Assembly: GCF_036417845.1 (NCBI RefSeq)
Contig: NC_089994.1
Location: forward strand, 13,596,001-13,660,000
Direction: 5' to 3'
DNA length: 64,000 nucleotides
From: Apteryx mantelli
Lineage: Eukaryota; Chordata; Aves; Apterygiformes; Apterygidae
In this document: positions 14,116 to 27,235 of the stretch, piece by piece
Layout of the letters: every line of letters begins with the position of its first letter
Position numbering within the stretch: position 1 is the first letter of the stretch
Notes under the pieces: generated by a model
Database searches by the model: none
Told to the model about the DNA's origin: nothing
Seen by the model: the letters and a program-made list of their open reading frames with translations, nothing else
Program-made: the position numbers and the translations under genes

Positions 14116-14757
14116 CCCCATTTTTGGAGAAATGCTTCTTCCAGTAGAGACCAGCTATTCCTAAAATATCCCTTTGGAACAGCAGAGCTTTGGTTCTCTG
14201 TTTTCCTTTCTTTGAATCTTTTGTATGCATTGGATACAGCATTGTTCTGTTACTGTACAGGCAATCCATCTTTCTGACTTTTTGGGTTTCTGTTTAGCAA
14301 AAGCCTATGATAGTGAGTGCAAACAACTGCAAATATGTTTAACTGCATGCCAACTGCAGGTATTCAAAAAATTATATCAGCTTCAATAAGATTATGAGAT
14401 TACAACCAGGAGATTGAAAAAAGTATATACATTGACAATTGACTTATTTTTATTTTCACTCTGATTCTCAGGTTTATATGATTTGCACTTTCCATCTTTT
14501 TCTATAACTAGGAGGACTAGAAAGTATTTCTTCTCTTCCTTTTTCTTTCCCCAGGTGAATCAGAACCTTTGTAATATGGACTCCAGATATCTGGGCTTTC
14601 AGAAACAAAAACAAATATCATGCAACTCAGGATAAAGCCATAAAAGCTGGCAACACAGGCACAAGTCTCATTCCACTCAAATTTAAGCTTGGCACGTCCA
14701 TACATGTTTGTAGGATCAGAGCCTATTTTGCAAGTGTCAGATAATGAAAGTCAGGGA

Positions 14758-14807
14758 AAGTCAGAAATTTTTAACACCACAACATAAGTCAGAGATTTTT
14801 AACACCA
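14758..14807. repeat. 22-base imperfect tandem repeat, period 28
   Basis: AAGTCAGAAATTTTTAACAC at 14758 recurs as AAGTCAGAGATTTTTAACAC at 14786, each followed by CA. There is one difference in 22 bases. A further AAAGTCAGGG lies just upstream. Confidence 0.8.
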
Positions 14808-15212
14808 GAGCCTCAGGGGCTGTAGCAAAAGAGTACAAGCTCATTTTGGGAGGAAATAAAAAGAAGGAGAAAGAGAATGGCGGAATCGAAGTGTGAAAAG
14901 TGGGGATTAGGTTGTGAAAGGGGCTGGGTTGCATGCAGGAGGAAGCAGAAAAGGTTCAGAGGGTGAAAAAGCCAATTAGTGGAGTATAAATCTAAAAAAG
15001 CCAATTTCTGAAATAAAGAAGTGTTAACTTAAGGCAGCTAGGAAGAGGATTAATCGAGGAAGTGACAGCCTGCAGTTAGGAAAGAGTGGGATTCTGGAGA
15101 GATGATCGGGACTGAAAACAATTCTGCTATGTTATATATATTAATAAGGCATTTAAAGTGTATAATGAAACCTGGTCCCTATTTCTAGGCATGATGCAGG
15201 CCCCTTCCATCA

Positions 15213-15223
15213 CCCCCCCCCCC
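15213..15223. repeat. C11 homopolymer
   Basis: Eleven C at the start of a modestly GC-rich patch (about 15200-15400). Confidence 0.85.
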
Positions 15224-18200
15224 AAGAGGTGCGTTGCAGAAAGCCGAATCCAGGCTGGCTGCTTCTATCTGCAGGCAGCAGCCAAGGGCCTGCTGATGCG
15301 GGCGAATTGCTCCTGGAATCTCCTTAGATGTCGGGCACAGTGTGACTCTCCCTATCTTTGCAGCAACAGGAAAACAGTCAACAAGAATCATTACCTCAGC
15401 GAGGACAGAGCTGTTCAGTGGTTTCCGTTCCCTCAGATCTGACAGGCACTGAGTACAAAAGGTCCCTGCTCAGCATGGGGCAGCTTTTTTGTGCCTTTCC
15501 CCATACACCTAGGAGTATTTCAGACTCAGTCCTGGTATAGTAGCTACAATCCTCCTGCACACATGATAGTAATAGCATGATAAATACCTATCACCCCTCC
15601 AAAAAGCCTTGGGTTCCCATTCACCAGGAATCCTTTCCTTGGATTTTTTTCTCCAGGATGTGTATGAGGTTAAAGCACTTTTTGGTTTTCTTCCATGGCA
15701 CAGGTTGCTACTATCTGTCTGCCACTGCGGCAAAAGCCTGCAGCTCATCTGCTCAGGCAGGCACGACGCTGTTATCCATATCTGTGCAAAGAAAAAAAGA
15801 GGAACAGACATTTCCTCCTGTTCATTTGGTACGGACCTGTTTTTCTGCAATGGGAAACTGAAAAATCTGGAGGGGAAAAATCAAAACCAGAATCAAATTC
15901 TGCTCACATGCATCCAAATGTATTTGCAACCAACTCAGTTATTTCCAACTTTAGTCAATGTATGCACAGACTTCTGGATGTAAATTGGCATCCCTCAAAA
16001 ATCTCCTGCTAAAGACTGTCTTTGGCTGAAAGCATGCAATTAGCTGAGCGTTAACAGATCATGTAAAGTGCTGCCAGAAGAAGCTGTTTGCAATATACAA
16101 AGAGTTCTATTGATATATAAACCCCAGGAATTACAGTATTTATTTCTGAATAGCATTTGCTGCTCTCTTATCTATTACTTAGTTGTTCTTATATATAGAC
16201 ATAGATCACACTTGCAACTGTAGGGATGTCCCATTGACACAAGTCTAGTAAAAAAATATCTAACTAGAAGAAATCCTCTTCCCTTCTGTCTTCTACTATG
16301 CTGCAGGATCGAAGAAGGTATGTGAGCCAGAATCAGTCTGCCATACTAAAGCAATAGCTTAGGAAACATCTGCATACAGTGGGAAGATGCAGTTCCGTAT
16401 GGAAAGAGAATAAATAAAAACATGAGATGTCACAGGCCAAGCTTTCAACTGGGGTAAATCAGCATTTCTCCCTTAAACTCACTGGAACATGCCTATTTAT
16501 ATCATCTAAGAATCTAGACAGTTATCTGGGCTTGCCAGCTCACTGTAGGGATAAACATAGCTTTAACCAATTAAAAGTTCATTGGGGCAAAACGTAAAGC
16601 ATACAAAGCCAAAACTCAGAACCAGTCAGCGCTCATGCTCTTGTTCTTTTATCAGCTGAAACATTAACATTTTGTGGAACATTTTTTTCTGCATGGGTAA
16701 GTGTAAAGGATACTCTAAATATTGTTTTAGATCAACTGAGGGGTTATTTTATCTAGGGCCTTTTTTTTTTTCTTGGTTTACTGATATGTCAGCCTTCTTA
16801 GCATAGCACAGTTATCTCAGTCTAAAAGTACCTCACACTTATCACTAAGCTTACAGTAGTCATATATCTGATACAGATACCTTAATCTGTAAAACCACCT
16901 CATAATAGTTTCAAACTAACATACTGTGATACAAAATCACATGTATACAAGACCCGACCTGCAACCTACCTCTAACATTAATCTGACAGTGAGCACCTGG
17001 AAATCAGAAGAGGACAGGAGCAGTTAGCCCAACATATAACTTCCATGTTACGCTTAGGAGACTGACATTTACCCCAGTAGAAAGAAATAGCAAAAAGACT
17101 CATGTACCGTGGATATCTCATTTAAATCACAGCCAGATTCAGTACTGCTGAGCCCTCAGCAGTCACCCTTGATTCATGCCCTGCTATTTAATGGTGGATT
17201 CTAGTCACAAAGAAAATAAACCTGTGCAATTCCAGGCATTTGCACTTCCACGGGTTTTATTACTTGAGGTAGTCTACCCTTGTGTTGGTATGCTTCCATT
17301 ACGACTTTCACGTTATCACATGCACAAACTTGGGCATGCACATGTTACAAGCTGTTCTTTAAAAGAGTGTAAGATGGCATCCCATAATCCTGAAGCAAAA
17401 CTCTTTCAAAAGGTATGCAGCCAGGAAACAGCTGTTTTTTCAAAGATTTTACAAACGGTGACATAAAGTAATATGAGCTGATAATGCAAAATAAACGCAA
17501 AAGAACTAGGTAAATCTCATGAAAAAAAACTGTCTTTTTTAAGGTTGGTGCTTTCTCTCACCTATATAATGTCTAAGTGTTTTGCTTGTTGATTAAATTG
17601 TCCTTAATGCTCTAAAGCTTTTCTTTATTATGACCACCTAGTCTTTTCTCCCATGTGGTTAGGGGATGGATAAGGCAGCTTGCTCATAACTCTGTGACAC
17701 CTATTTGCAGTTATCACCCTTAGGCCATGACTCTTACATTTAAATGTCTGTCCTAATAGATTTCTCGCTTTTCTGGCTTTAATTTCTACTTCCAGATTTC
17801 CAAAGATTTTGGGGGCAGGAGGCGGAGAGGAAAATTGTTTTTGTAAGCATCATATTGCTGAAGGCATGAAAAAACTCACGCAATAAAGAAGGTATTACAG
17901 CATTCCCCTGAAGATGGGTGGACTGTGAGAAGAACCTCTCTTTGGCTGAGAAATGAAGTAGGAAACCTAAGAGGACTTGTCAGGTCTTTAAGTCTTTAAT
18001 TTCTGTGGTTTCCTAACTCATAATGAAGCCTCATTATCAGCATATTTTGATCCAGTTATGCAGTCTCCCTGAAATGATGACGCAGTATTGTGGACCATTG
18101 TTATGGCAATGGCTATCCCAGCGTTGAGCAACAGCACGTGGAAGAGGTGAAAGTAGCACAGCAGGAACCAGCAGCGCTGCCTCCAACACTGCACGTCGGG

Positions 18201-18717
18201 GTGTGTCTGCAGGTGTGTCCTCTTTCACTACAACAGGATCAAACAGCAGAATAGCAGCATCACTAGTGAACGATAAGTGGCTTTACAGAGCCCTCACCAC
18301 ACGAGACCTGACATCATTAATGGCTGTTGTTATAATGTGAGGTCTATTTTTCCTACTATATACACAAAACATGTTTTAAAACAACATTATTACAGTTGCA
18401 TGTCTTAATTTTTCATATGAGCTTTGTCATGCAGTACATAGGATGAATTATTTTTACAATATGTCATTGAGATGAGAGAATATTATCCTTTTTTAACAGA
18501 TAGAGAACTGCACAGAGATATTAAGACTGGAAATACTTATTTGTTTAAGCTTTGAGCCATGGAAGGCCTGATTTTTTCAGAGTAGTTTTTATTATAAAGG
18601 GTAAATTGTTCAGCACTTCTGCAAATGAGACTTAGGAGTTTCAAGTTGGATGCATGGACTCAGGACCACAGAAGTTAATTACCTCTTCTGAAAAACATGG
18701 TTTAAATGTCTGCACTG

Positions 18718-18741
18718 GCATTACACTCTGCAGTGTAATGC
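18718..18741. repeat. 10-base-arm hairpin, 4-base loop
   Basis: GCATTACACT, loop CTGC, AGTGTAATGC. The arms are perfectly complementary. Confidence 0.85.
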
Positions 18742-20409
18742 TTGGCCTGAATGCCAGGACAGCTTCCTTAACTCTGAAACCACCTTCCTTCTTTCTGCAA
18801 GCTTGTGATTAAACACCTTTTAAATTCTTCATAAGATATGGCAAAAGATTCAATGAAACAGCTTTTTCATTAAACACCCTGATTCATTCTTAAAGTGAGG
18901 TGAAAAAAAGTATGATTATACAATTAGAAACTGTGCTATAATACATGTGTATGCGGGGTCAAATTAAGATTACATAGGCTCTCTCACCGAGCTCCTCGTT
19001 GCACTGGCTTTATTCACTAACCTCAATTCTTCTTCAGTGAACTTTCTTTATTTTCAGGTTTGTCTTCCACTCCCCTTTCCCCTGATCCCACTGACTTCGA
19101 GTCCCGGTCTCCTTATCCTGACAATTCCAGTCTCATCAGGATCCTTATTCAATTATAATTCTCCAGGGTCTGCAAGCCTCCCTCTCACTTTGACACTTCT
19201 GCTTTCTCCTGGCACTTGCCTGCCTGTTTCCTGCTCTAGTTTTCAGTACTGTCTTTGTCCAGTCAGTCTCAGGGATGGAGCAGGTGAAAGGGTAGTTCAG
19301 TCAAATCCAGGCTCTACGAGAGATTCAGGTATTCATAGCACTGAACAAATCTTTAGAGGCTTTTGCTGATAAACTCTAGCAGGTTTCTACTGTGTATGTG
19401 TGAACTGCAATATGTCCAGTGCTTTTATCTTGGGTAATGTAATGTGAATTTTCAAAGGGAAAGCAAAAAGCCCATGCACAATGCAAAGACACATTTCAAG
19501 TCCTCACTCTAAAGTATAAAGTCTCTAGAGTGTTTCAAAGTAAACCTTATCAGATTTCTTAGTGTAGGAACATATTATGGATGATGTTGGTCACCTTTAA
19601 TGATAGGTTGCCGTACCAACTCTGCCTATGATGCAAGCCTTTGAAGCCATAGGTTAAGTTCTACTCCCAGCGGCGTATCTGTAGCTTTTATCTACATCTG
19701 TGGCTGTCACATGTATGCATCTAAAGACAATTTTCTTCTTTCAAATTGAAGTCAGGATTCCAAAGTTTACTTTCACTTAACTTCATAATCTGGCTCTAAC
19801 ATTCCCAACTGATATTTTCCCACATTATCAATAAGGTCCGATCAGCTAATGGCAGCTGCAGTATAAGTGTGGCAGAGAAAATCTTTGTCTTTTGAAGTGT
19901 CTGTCCTTTCTGTTTTGCACATTTTCAGCTTGCAGTAATTTCCTCTAGCATTCAAGCACTCAGAAGTTATAACTGACAAACGGGAAAACTAATCTGGTTA
20001 TTAACTGAAGCACAGGCTTTTCAGCAACTTCCTAGGGTGAGCTGTACAAAGAGCTTTCCTAGTAGGGAAAATAGTGACCTGGGTGTTGTCAAATCTCTTG
20101 CAGAGACAGGTCAGGTGAGTCTTTGATCACACATTAAACAAAAGCAATTATTCTAATCCACAGGAGTTTAAAGGAGAGGGGAAAAAAAAGACTTCCTACC
20201 AAGGATTTAACAGGAGAATTCATATTGAGGCCTTTAAATGTGGATTTAAGTTCACTGAAGATGGAAATTTATTATATGAAACACCATAAGAACTGATGTT
20301 GCCCACAAACAAGGGTAATTCACTGTTAACTTTCCCAATCCAGGCAGTTAAGGACCAGTTTAAATGTCTGAGATTTCAGGAAAGGAACTGATTCATGAAG
20401 AAGAGAAAA

Positions 20410-20560
20410 ATGGGCCAAATTCTGTTCTCAGGGTGCAATTCATAGCTGTAAAATGTCTATATAATTCCTAAAATAAGCTTAGGTTTGCATACGCAGACCT
20501 TGTTTGGACTCTCTGATGATCAACCTCCATTTCAATGGGGCTTGGAAGAAAAATCTGCAA
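20410..20560. repeat. Possible relict short palindromic repeat
   Basis: It begins with GGGCCAAATTCTGTTCTCAG and contains CCATTTCAATGGGG about 110 bases later. Both recall a degenerate palindromic non-autonomous repeat seen in many sauropsid genomes (GGGCCAGATTCT ends, CCATTGA-TTCAATGG centre). This is a weak match from memory. Confidence 0.35.
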
Positions 20561-23500
20561 CAGAATAATTGACCACATATTTTGCTGTAGGAGATTTCCT
20601 GTAGGTGTATTTCCATGCACCCTTTCAGCCTGCTAGTGGTCTAAATACACAAAAAGCTCTTCTGGGTTAATAACATCACTAAAGAGCCAAGCGCTTTGTT
20701 CTGTCTTTTGTAACAACTAGCAATGAAGTTTTGAATCTGCACCTGACACACCAGGTTTCATTTCAAGGCCTGTATTACTAGAGGAAGAGTAAGAAAATTA
20801 TTTTCAAGGAGGAAAATGAAACATGTTTAAAGTTGATGAATGTGTACGTAAAGAAAGACAGCTGAGCTTGCAGTGACCTGGAGAAAGGATGTTTCCAGCA
20901 AACTGGCAAGCCTGCGTATCTCCCATCAGTGCTGCAAGTTATGCACATGTAGAGGGAGGAAAATGGACTCCAGTTAATGTGTTTATAGAGGAAAATGCTG
21001 CTTCCAGTACACTGTTCCCCAACTGAGCTGAGAGTGACTTTCCAAGATAAGACCCTGCTGTTACTCAGCTTCTAAATAAGGTAAGAGAAGATTGGGTGAT
21101 GGGAGGTTCAGATGGCAAAGTGAATTTGCCTTGGTGAATTTGAAGTGCTTAGACTGCAGTCTGCAGTTCAGCTGTTTACCTGGTTTCTGGGTGTTTTTTT
21201 TTTATTTACTGTCAAATTAACAAGCCTTGTCCTCTGTTGATAAGGTGTCTTAGTGCTCAGCTTAGTCCACCAATTTCCCCTCTGCAGCCTCAAGCTTTTA
21301 TAATGTCACATTTATTTTGGTGACTACAATATATTTGTTTGTAAGCCCTCATATCAGGCTGCAGTGCATGTTAATTCATTAAGCCTGACTGAATGCAAAA
21401 TTACAACCCAACAATGAGAATTTTGTCCCTGCACTGATGTATAATTAAAGTGTGGTCATCCAGTGAAACTTGAGTTCCCTTCTTCAGGGAAACTGCGGAA
21501 TTCAGAACAGTTAAAAACACTAGTTATTCAAGTACGTTAATTCTCTCTCCAGTATCTTGCCTCAGATAGGTATTTTGTGAAGGATTTCTGATGTGGGTAA
21601 ATAGTATGAACTGCATCTTTTCCACCTCAGGCTCTGATTTCACAAGCTGAACAAAGCTGGATGGACTCCATACCGGATTAACAGACCTCTAGCAAAAACA
21701 ACTTGTGCCACAGGAAATGTGATGACATAACAAGTTCAGCTTGGTCCTGGTCACCTATGGTCATTCAAGTATTCTTTGGTACTTTCAGCAGGAACAGAGA
21801 TGCTATGCACTGTCTCCTGGGTTAATAATCTCTTCGGATTCTCTTCATCCAAATTTAGGTATGGATGAAGTTACACTGTGCCTGCTGTAGCTCCAGTTAG
21901 ATACACTTTTCTCTTTCACTTCCTATCCTGGGCTGCTGTGACAAATGGCTGGCTAAAGTTAAGTAGCTGTTGTATCTTATCCAAAATGTAGATTAAGAAA
22001 TACATGAAATGATTGGTAATGATTAAATAAAAGAGGTATGCAAAGGAAATGAAATTTGGTTGGCTTCTCTGTTTGTAACAGTTAATCACATCATTCACAA
22101 ATAAATCCAAATAAATACAGATTGGAGGCCTCTTCCTTGGGCTTCGATAAGCAGCTTTGGTTACATCCCACTTCCACTGCAGGGTTGCTGAAAGTGTGGG
22201 ATGGGCAGCCACCAGCAACAGGGTAAAATCCTGCTGTGTGTATAGAGAGGGTTCCAGCAAGAGCAGCACAGACGGCTTGCAGCCAGCTCACCTTCCAGCA
22301 CGGAACAGCGTTCCATCTCTGAAATTCACCTCAAGCACCGGGTGAGCACAAAGGACATATACTGCTTAAATTCCACCATCTGTGATGTAAAGTAGGGCTT
22401 GTCCCAGCACGCTGCTAGGGAGGTAAAAGCCTGCAGGAGTACTTTGCTGGCGTGGGCTAGGAATTGACAGAGTGATTAGAAATGGCTAATTTTGCTTTCA
22501 GCTGCATAAGCTCAGTTGGAATCTTCTGGCAACAGAAGCCCATTGCATAAGGAACCTGCTGCTCCCAGCCTCTGCTCCTCACCACCATTTTGGTCCGTCT
22601 TCCTTGAGGTCTATGTTTTCTTATCATAATCACTTTACCCGCACGAGCCCTTACAGAACTGTGGAAGCAGACAGAAGTGGCCGCATGAAGCAGAGGTGCA
22701 GCACCACGTATCCTCTCTTTTGATAGACATGGAGAAAAGAGGGATAAATAGGCCAGGGGAAAAATACTCCCCCCGTTTCCATTTATTTATTGGTTAGTAT
22801 TCCAATTCTTCTAATGGTACAGTACTCTGTCTGAAAGCTTCACCTGGTATAAATGCAGTGACCTTGATTTACACTGGTAGAGCACCACATCGTAACAGTG
22901 AACTTTCAGGAAGTTACGAATGGGGAGAAAACAGAAGCAGCTCATGGGGTATCCCATCTTTTTAGAAAAACAGAAACTTCCGAGAATGTCAGAACTGTTC
23001 CCCATTCTTTGCTCTGACTCTTCGAAGTCTTCCTCTTGCACCAAAATAGACTATTTGTTTATTACAGCAGGAACTAATATTTTCCCTGTAGCCAGTTAAA
23101 AGAAATACATCCTCTTTGTGGCTTTGAAAATCCCTACAGGATTATGAATGAATACTTCAAGAGTGTATTATAAATTCAGACACGTCTATTGGGCTTTCAA
23201 GTATCACAGCGGGAGCTTCTTACTGAGGCAACCTGAGGGTAAAGGCTTTCCCACCTTTCCAAAGTGACTCCTCCCACAAAATTTTCTTAGGCTGAAGTTA
23301 AAAAAAAAGCAGCCTACCTAGCTGAGCTTCTTAGAGCTACTTCATTCTAAGCAGAGCTGCATATAGATATAATTTAGCACAATCACATACCCAGTCATTG
23401 CTCCGGAGCCTGCTCAGTTTTCCTGCTGCATGCAATACCTCTTTTTAGTGGTAGGTTGCTGTTTGAGAACAATGTGCCTTTTATTCTAAAGTCAAAGCAG

Positions 23501-26500
23501 GTTAGTTAAAACACTTGTTTGCCAGCACGTGCTGTCCTAGATGCGCAATGAGCACCTGTCACCACCTTCCCAAATTCCACTGTCGCTCCGACTTGCCAAC
23601 TGGCAGCATCGTAGCACTGTGACAGCGATTACAAAGTAGGATTAGAAATAGCCCATTTCTCCCACCCCCTGCTGCGAGTGCTGAACCAGCAACTTTGCCC
23701 TGTTTTGATCAGATGCACTCAGCACTGACATATAAATCAGGGACAGTACTAAAGGGAGAGGGGAGGAATCAGCAACAAAGAGCCAAAATCAAGGGCAATT
23801 GGGAGGAAAAAAGTAGGACTAAAGACAGTTTAAAAAGCACCTAGCTTTGAAACTATATGTGCTTACTTCTGAAGGGGGTAGGGAGTGTTGTTACTTTCAA
23901 ATGAATTCACACAGTTTTAGCTTTTCGAATGCACATTGCCCCAGTAAAAAACCTCCAGTGGGCTGAGTCTCAAAATGAACTGCAAGATGGAAAATGAATT
24001 TTAGCTTGAAAATGAGGGGCAGTTGTTAAGAAGTCATGCCATACAGTCTTTGAAATTTAAGAACCACCTGCAGCAACTGGTGTAGGTGGTACTTGTAATA
24101 CTATGTTTGATGCTGGCTAATTGCTCAGCTGATAGTATGCATGCATGTAACTACTCCATAAAGATTAGCAGAAGGGCTCGAAGAAGTAAACACATTATCT
24201 TTATGGATGTCAGCTAAAAATACAGGACAGCATCAAGAGAAAAGTTAAGAGGATGGTGATCTGAGGATTTTTCTTGCTCTGTTAGAAACTGGAAAAGAAA
24301 AGCTGGTGTCAGGATGCTCCAACATTGCAGCCAATGGAGGTAGATTTGGGGTCGGAAGCTATTCTTACAGTGTGCAGGATACAGCGCATGAAGTGTTGCA
24401 TTTGATCATATCCAGTGCCTAAGTGTGTATTCCCAGCACTTCACTAGCATTTACTGAAAAGACCTGCCATTAAAGAAAGTAATTAGCTTCCAAGAGAAAC
24501 GTTCAGTTAAGAGTCATGAAGAAAATTTCCAAAACAAGACATAATCATTCTTGTACTATATTGTTATACTATATTGCCATACTGCAGTTACAGTTAAATC
24601 TAAGTACCTGTAAAAGTGTTGGTTGTCTAAACTCTCACTTTACAACATAAAATACCATAGTACAGAAGAAAAACTTTGGTATGACAACTAATATACACAC
24701 TTTCAAATTCTTGTACATATACTGAACTTGAAATATGTATGGTATTTCTCTGAAATCTCTTGAAGAACTGTTTAAATCTTAAATATATGATACATGCAGG
24801 CATTTTTGCAGGACAGTGGTCTGAGACGCAATCACCCCTCAAGTACTTTATAGTACAGTCAGTGACTGGACTTTGGAAGAGTGTCAGAGAGGAACCACAC
24901 ATATCACCTGACATGAGTCCATGTGATTTAAAAGAAGCATGACAAAGTGATGACAAAAACCTCTAACTTCAGCCAAGCTTTAACTACTATGCAAAAATCT
25001 TCTCTTCGTTATTCCATTTTATAATGAACTCCTTGGTCTGAATACAAGAATCTTGTATTTCCACTGGTGAAACCAAAGGCCAGGTTTGTCCTTTGCTCTC
25101 TGTGTGGCTTATTAAACCTGCTAATTTCTATTTATGATTATAAATGCAGAGATCATACCCCAGGTCAAGCATTTGCAAAAGTTCTCTGATGTAGGCTCAC
25201 CCAGTACAATATGTCCCTTAGTTTTAGTTGGCAAATATAACAGAAACAAGGATAGAAGCAATAAGATCTTATGCACTTGAAAAAACAAGATTGTTATCTC
25301 CATTTTTCAGTTGCTATTAGTGAGAAAAGTAGCCAGCAATATGTAGGTCAGCATCAGTGGCTGCTTCAGTAGTCTGAGAGCAGTCTAAAGGAAGGAAAAG
25401 GTTTCCCTTTGTGGTTGAATAAGTTACTCTATATCCATGAAGTATCTGTGTCTCACCCCCAAAGGGAGAAGCATTACCAGCAAATGAATGAACAGGGCAT
25501 TCTGTGTTATGCCGGTAGCACTGTCTTTGAAAACAAGGGAGACAAGAAAAGTAGATTCAGTGTGGCTTTTATTTTGCTGTCTACCATTGTAACAGAGCTG
25601 CTCCATTAACTCATTCTTGTCAGTTTGAATTGAAAGTGACAGATAATAACTTACACCAGCATCTGCTTGCACTCGATGCAATAGCAGTGGAGCTCTGAAG
25701 TGTCCTAATAGTGTGTTGGGAGACCTGGTTTGTGGGGAGAGCTAATATCTTGTATCAGACTACTAGATATGGCTGGAGAAAAAAACGGATGTGCTCTTGG
25801 AACAACAAGCTTCTCTGCAGGTCACCTGAAAACTCCAGCTCCTACTAATACATGGCTAAAATCTGGTGGGTACAACCAGCTTGCTTCAACTGGCCGTCAT
25901 GGGAGGTTCAGCTCCTTACTGATGCCAGGCCACTGACTTCACTAAGCTGCACTGACTTTTCCCAGCAGACAGGAGCTGGATCTGAGCTAGAAAAATAATG
26001 AATATTTTTATTCTACAGCCATATGCAATGACTGATAGATGATAACCTCTTCTCTAGTGTGGGAATTAAGCAGCTCAGGTCAGTGAGAGGGGAAACTCCA
26101 CTTCAGCCCATGTGGTGGTACTATTACTGCAGTCTAACACTGTGCCAAACAGTGATCCACAAGGTGGAGATCTGCATTACACTGTCAGAACAGTTTGTGA
26201 AGGACTCGGTCCTTAGCAGGCATGTTATCTAGCAGTGAGTGTTTCAAAGTTATCCTAGTTATCTCTCTGGTAAGCCCTTAGACAATTTATATCATTACCA
26301 CTGTATATTATACCATCTCCCTAAATGTATTCTAACCTAGAAAAAATTATATTAGCCAATTCATTGCTCTACCTGACATTTGCCCAAGTAAAACTTTTGG
26401 CTCAATCTAAACTTTTTAATACTCAAATCAAAGTAACAGATCTGTAATTGGTTTCAATGCATGCTTAGATCAGGACATTACCTACCCTTGACTAATGAGA

Positions 26501-27082
26501 TCTATCACGCTCCTTAGTCACTGAAGTGTTTAGAGGTTCCTTACCATTTGCCCTTCTTGTCGCATTTTCAGTACTTGTAAAATACCAGATACTGTTGGTG
26601 CCGAGTTTTATTTTGTTTCTTCATCAGTGTGTAGGACAGCAGGTTTTAGTACACTCATTTTATTGTTTATTCCCTCGATCAGATAGGACAAATTCTGCCT
26701 TAAATTATGCCCCACCCTAAAAGAACGATTATGTCCAGAGTACGGATTTATCCCAGTATTGCTACACTGATCTTCTCACAAATCATTTTGCTGTTTTTTT
26801 TTTCACATTCTCATGTTCCCATCTTCGATCATGTTCTTTACAGTATTTCCTTTTCATCTTCACCTCCACCCTTTTCTGAACAGAGTACATGGAAAAAAAC
26901 CCTCAAAAGTGGGACATATTTTCCCAGTTTTGGTCCTTACTATTTCCCTTTCCTTACTATTTCCCATTCCTTCCATTATTTCACTAGATACTTTTGCAGT
27001 GGCCTAGTTTTAACATCCTTTTACAGCTGATTCTTGTAGCTGCAAAGCCCTGCTAATATCATATTGTACTACTCAGGAAAAG
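20561..27082. other. Intergenic, no gene seen
   Basis: AT-rich unique DNA. Open frames up to 117 codons (for example 21916-22269, minus) look like chance. No repeat was identified with confidence. Confidence 0.55.
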
Positions 27083-27182
27083 TTATTTAGGGCAGGGACA
27101 ATCTTTTTGGTCTATGTTCGCACACAGATATCCTCAGCCAGAACTGAAACCCAGAAGTACTGCTACAATATGAATAATAAGC
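27083..27182 (+). mobile_element. Old LINE/SINE 3' end (L2/L3-like)
   Basis: TTAGGGCAGGGACAATCTTT is followed 80 bases later by GCTACAATATGAATAATAA. These are the two ends of a 3' module (GGGCAGGGACTGT ... CTAC-AATA-AAATAATAA) common in sauropsid genomes. The middle is degenerate. Confidence 0.5.
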
Positions 27183-27218
27183 AAACACTGTTAAGCAGGA
27201 GAGCTAAATATATCTATT

Positions 27219-27235
27219 GATAGATAGATAGATAG
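27219..27235. repeat. (GATA)4 microsatellite
   Basis: Four GATA units, preceded by TATCTAT so that a small hairpin can form. Confidence 0.9.

Larger units (their letters stand above)
11886..20409. other. Intergenic, no gene seen
   Basis: It contains the 40-base palindrome, pyrimidine tracts, a T15 run, a 22-base tandem repeat, the 18718-18741 hairpin, and a GC-moderate patch near 15200-15850. In that patch several overlapping open frames occur on both strands; none carries a recognisable protein signature. Confidence 0.55.

Noticed and set aside
15158-16012. Cluster of overlapping open frames on both strands
   Set aside because: None shows a protein signature. Overlap in many frames fits the slightly higher GC and fewer stops here.
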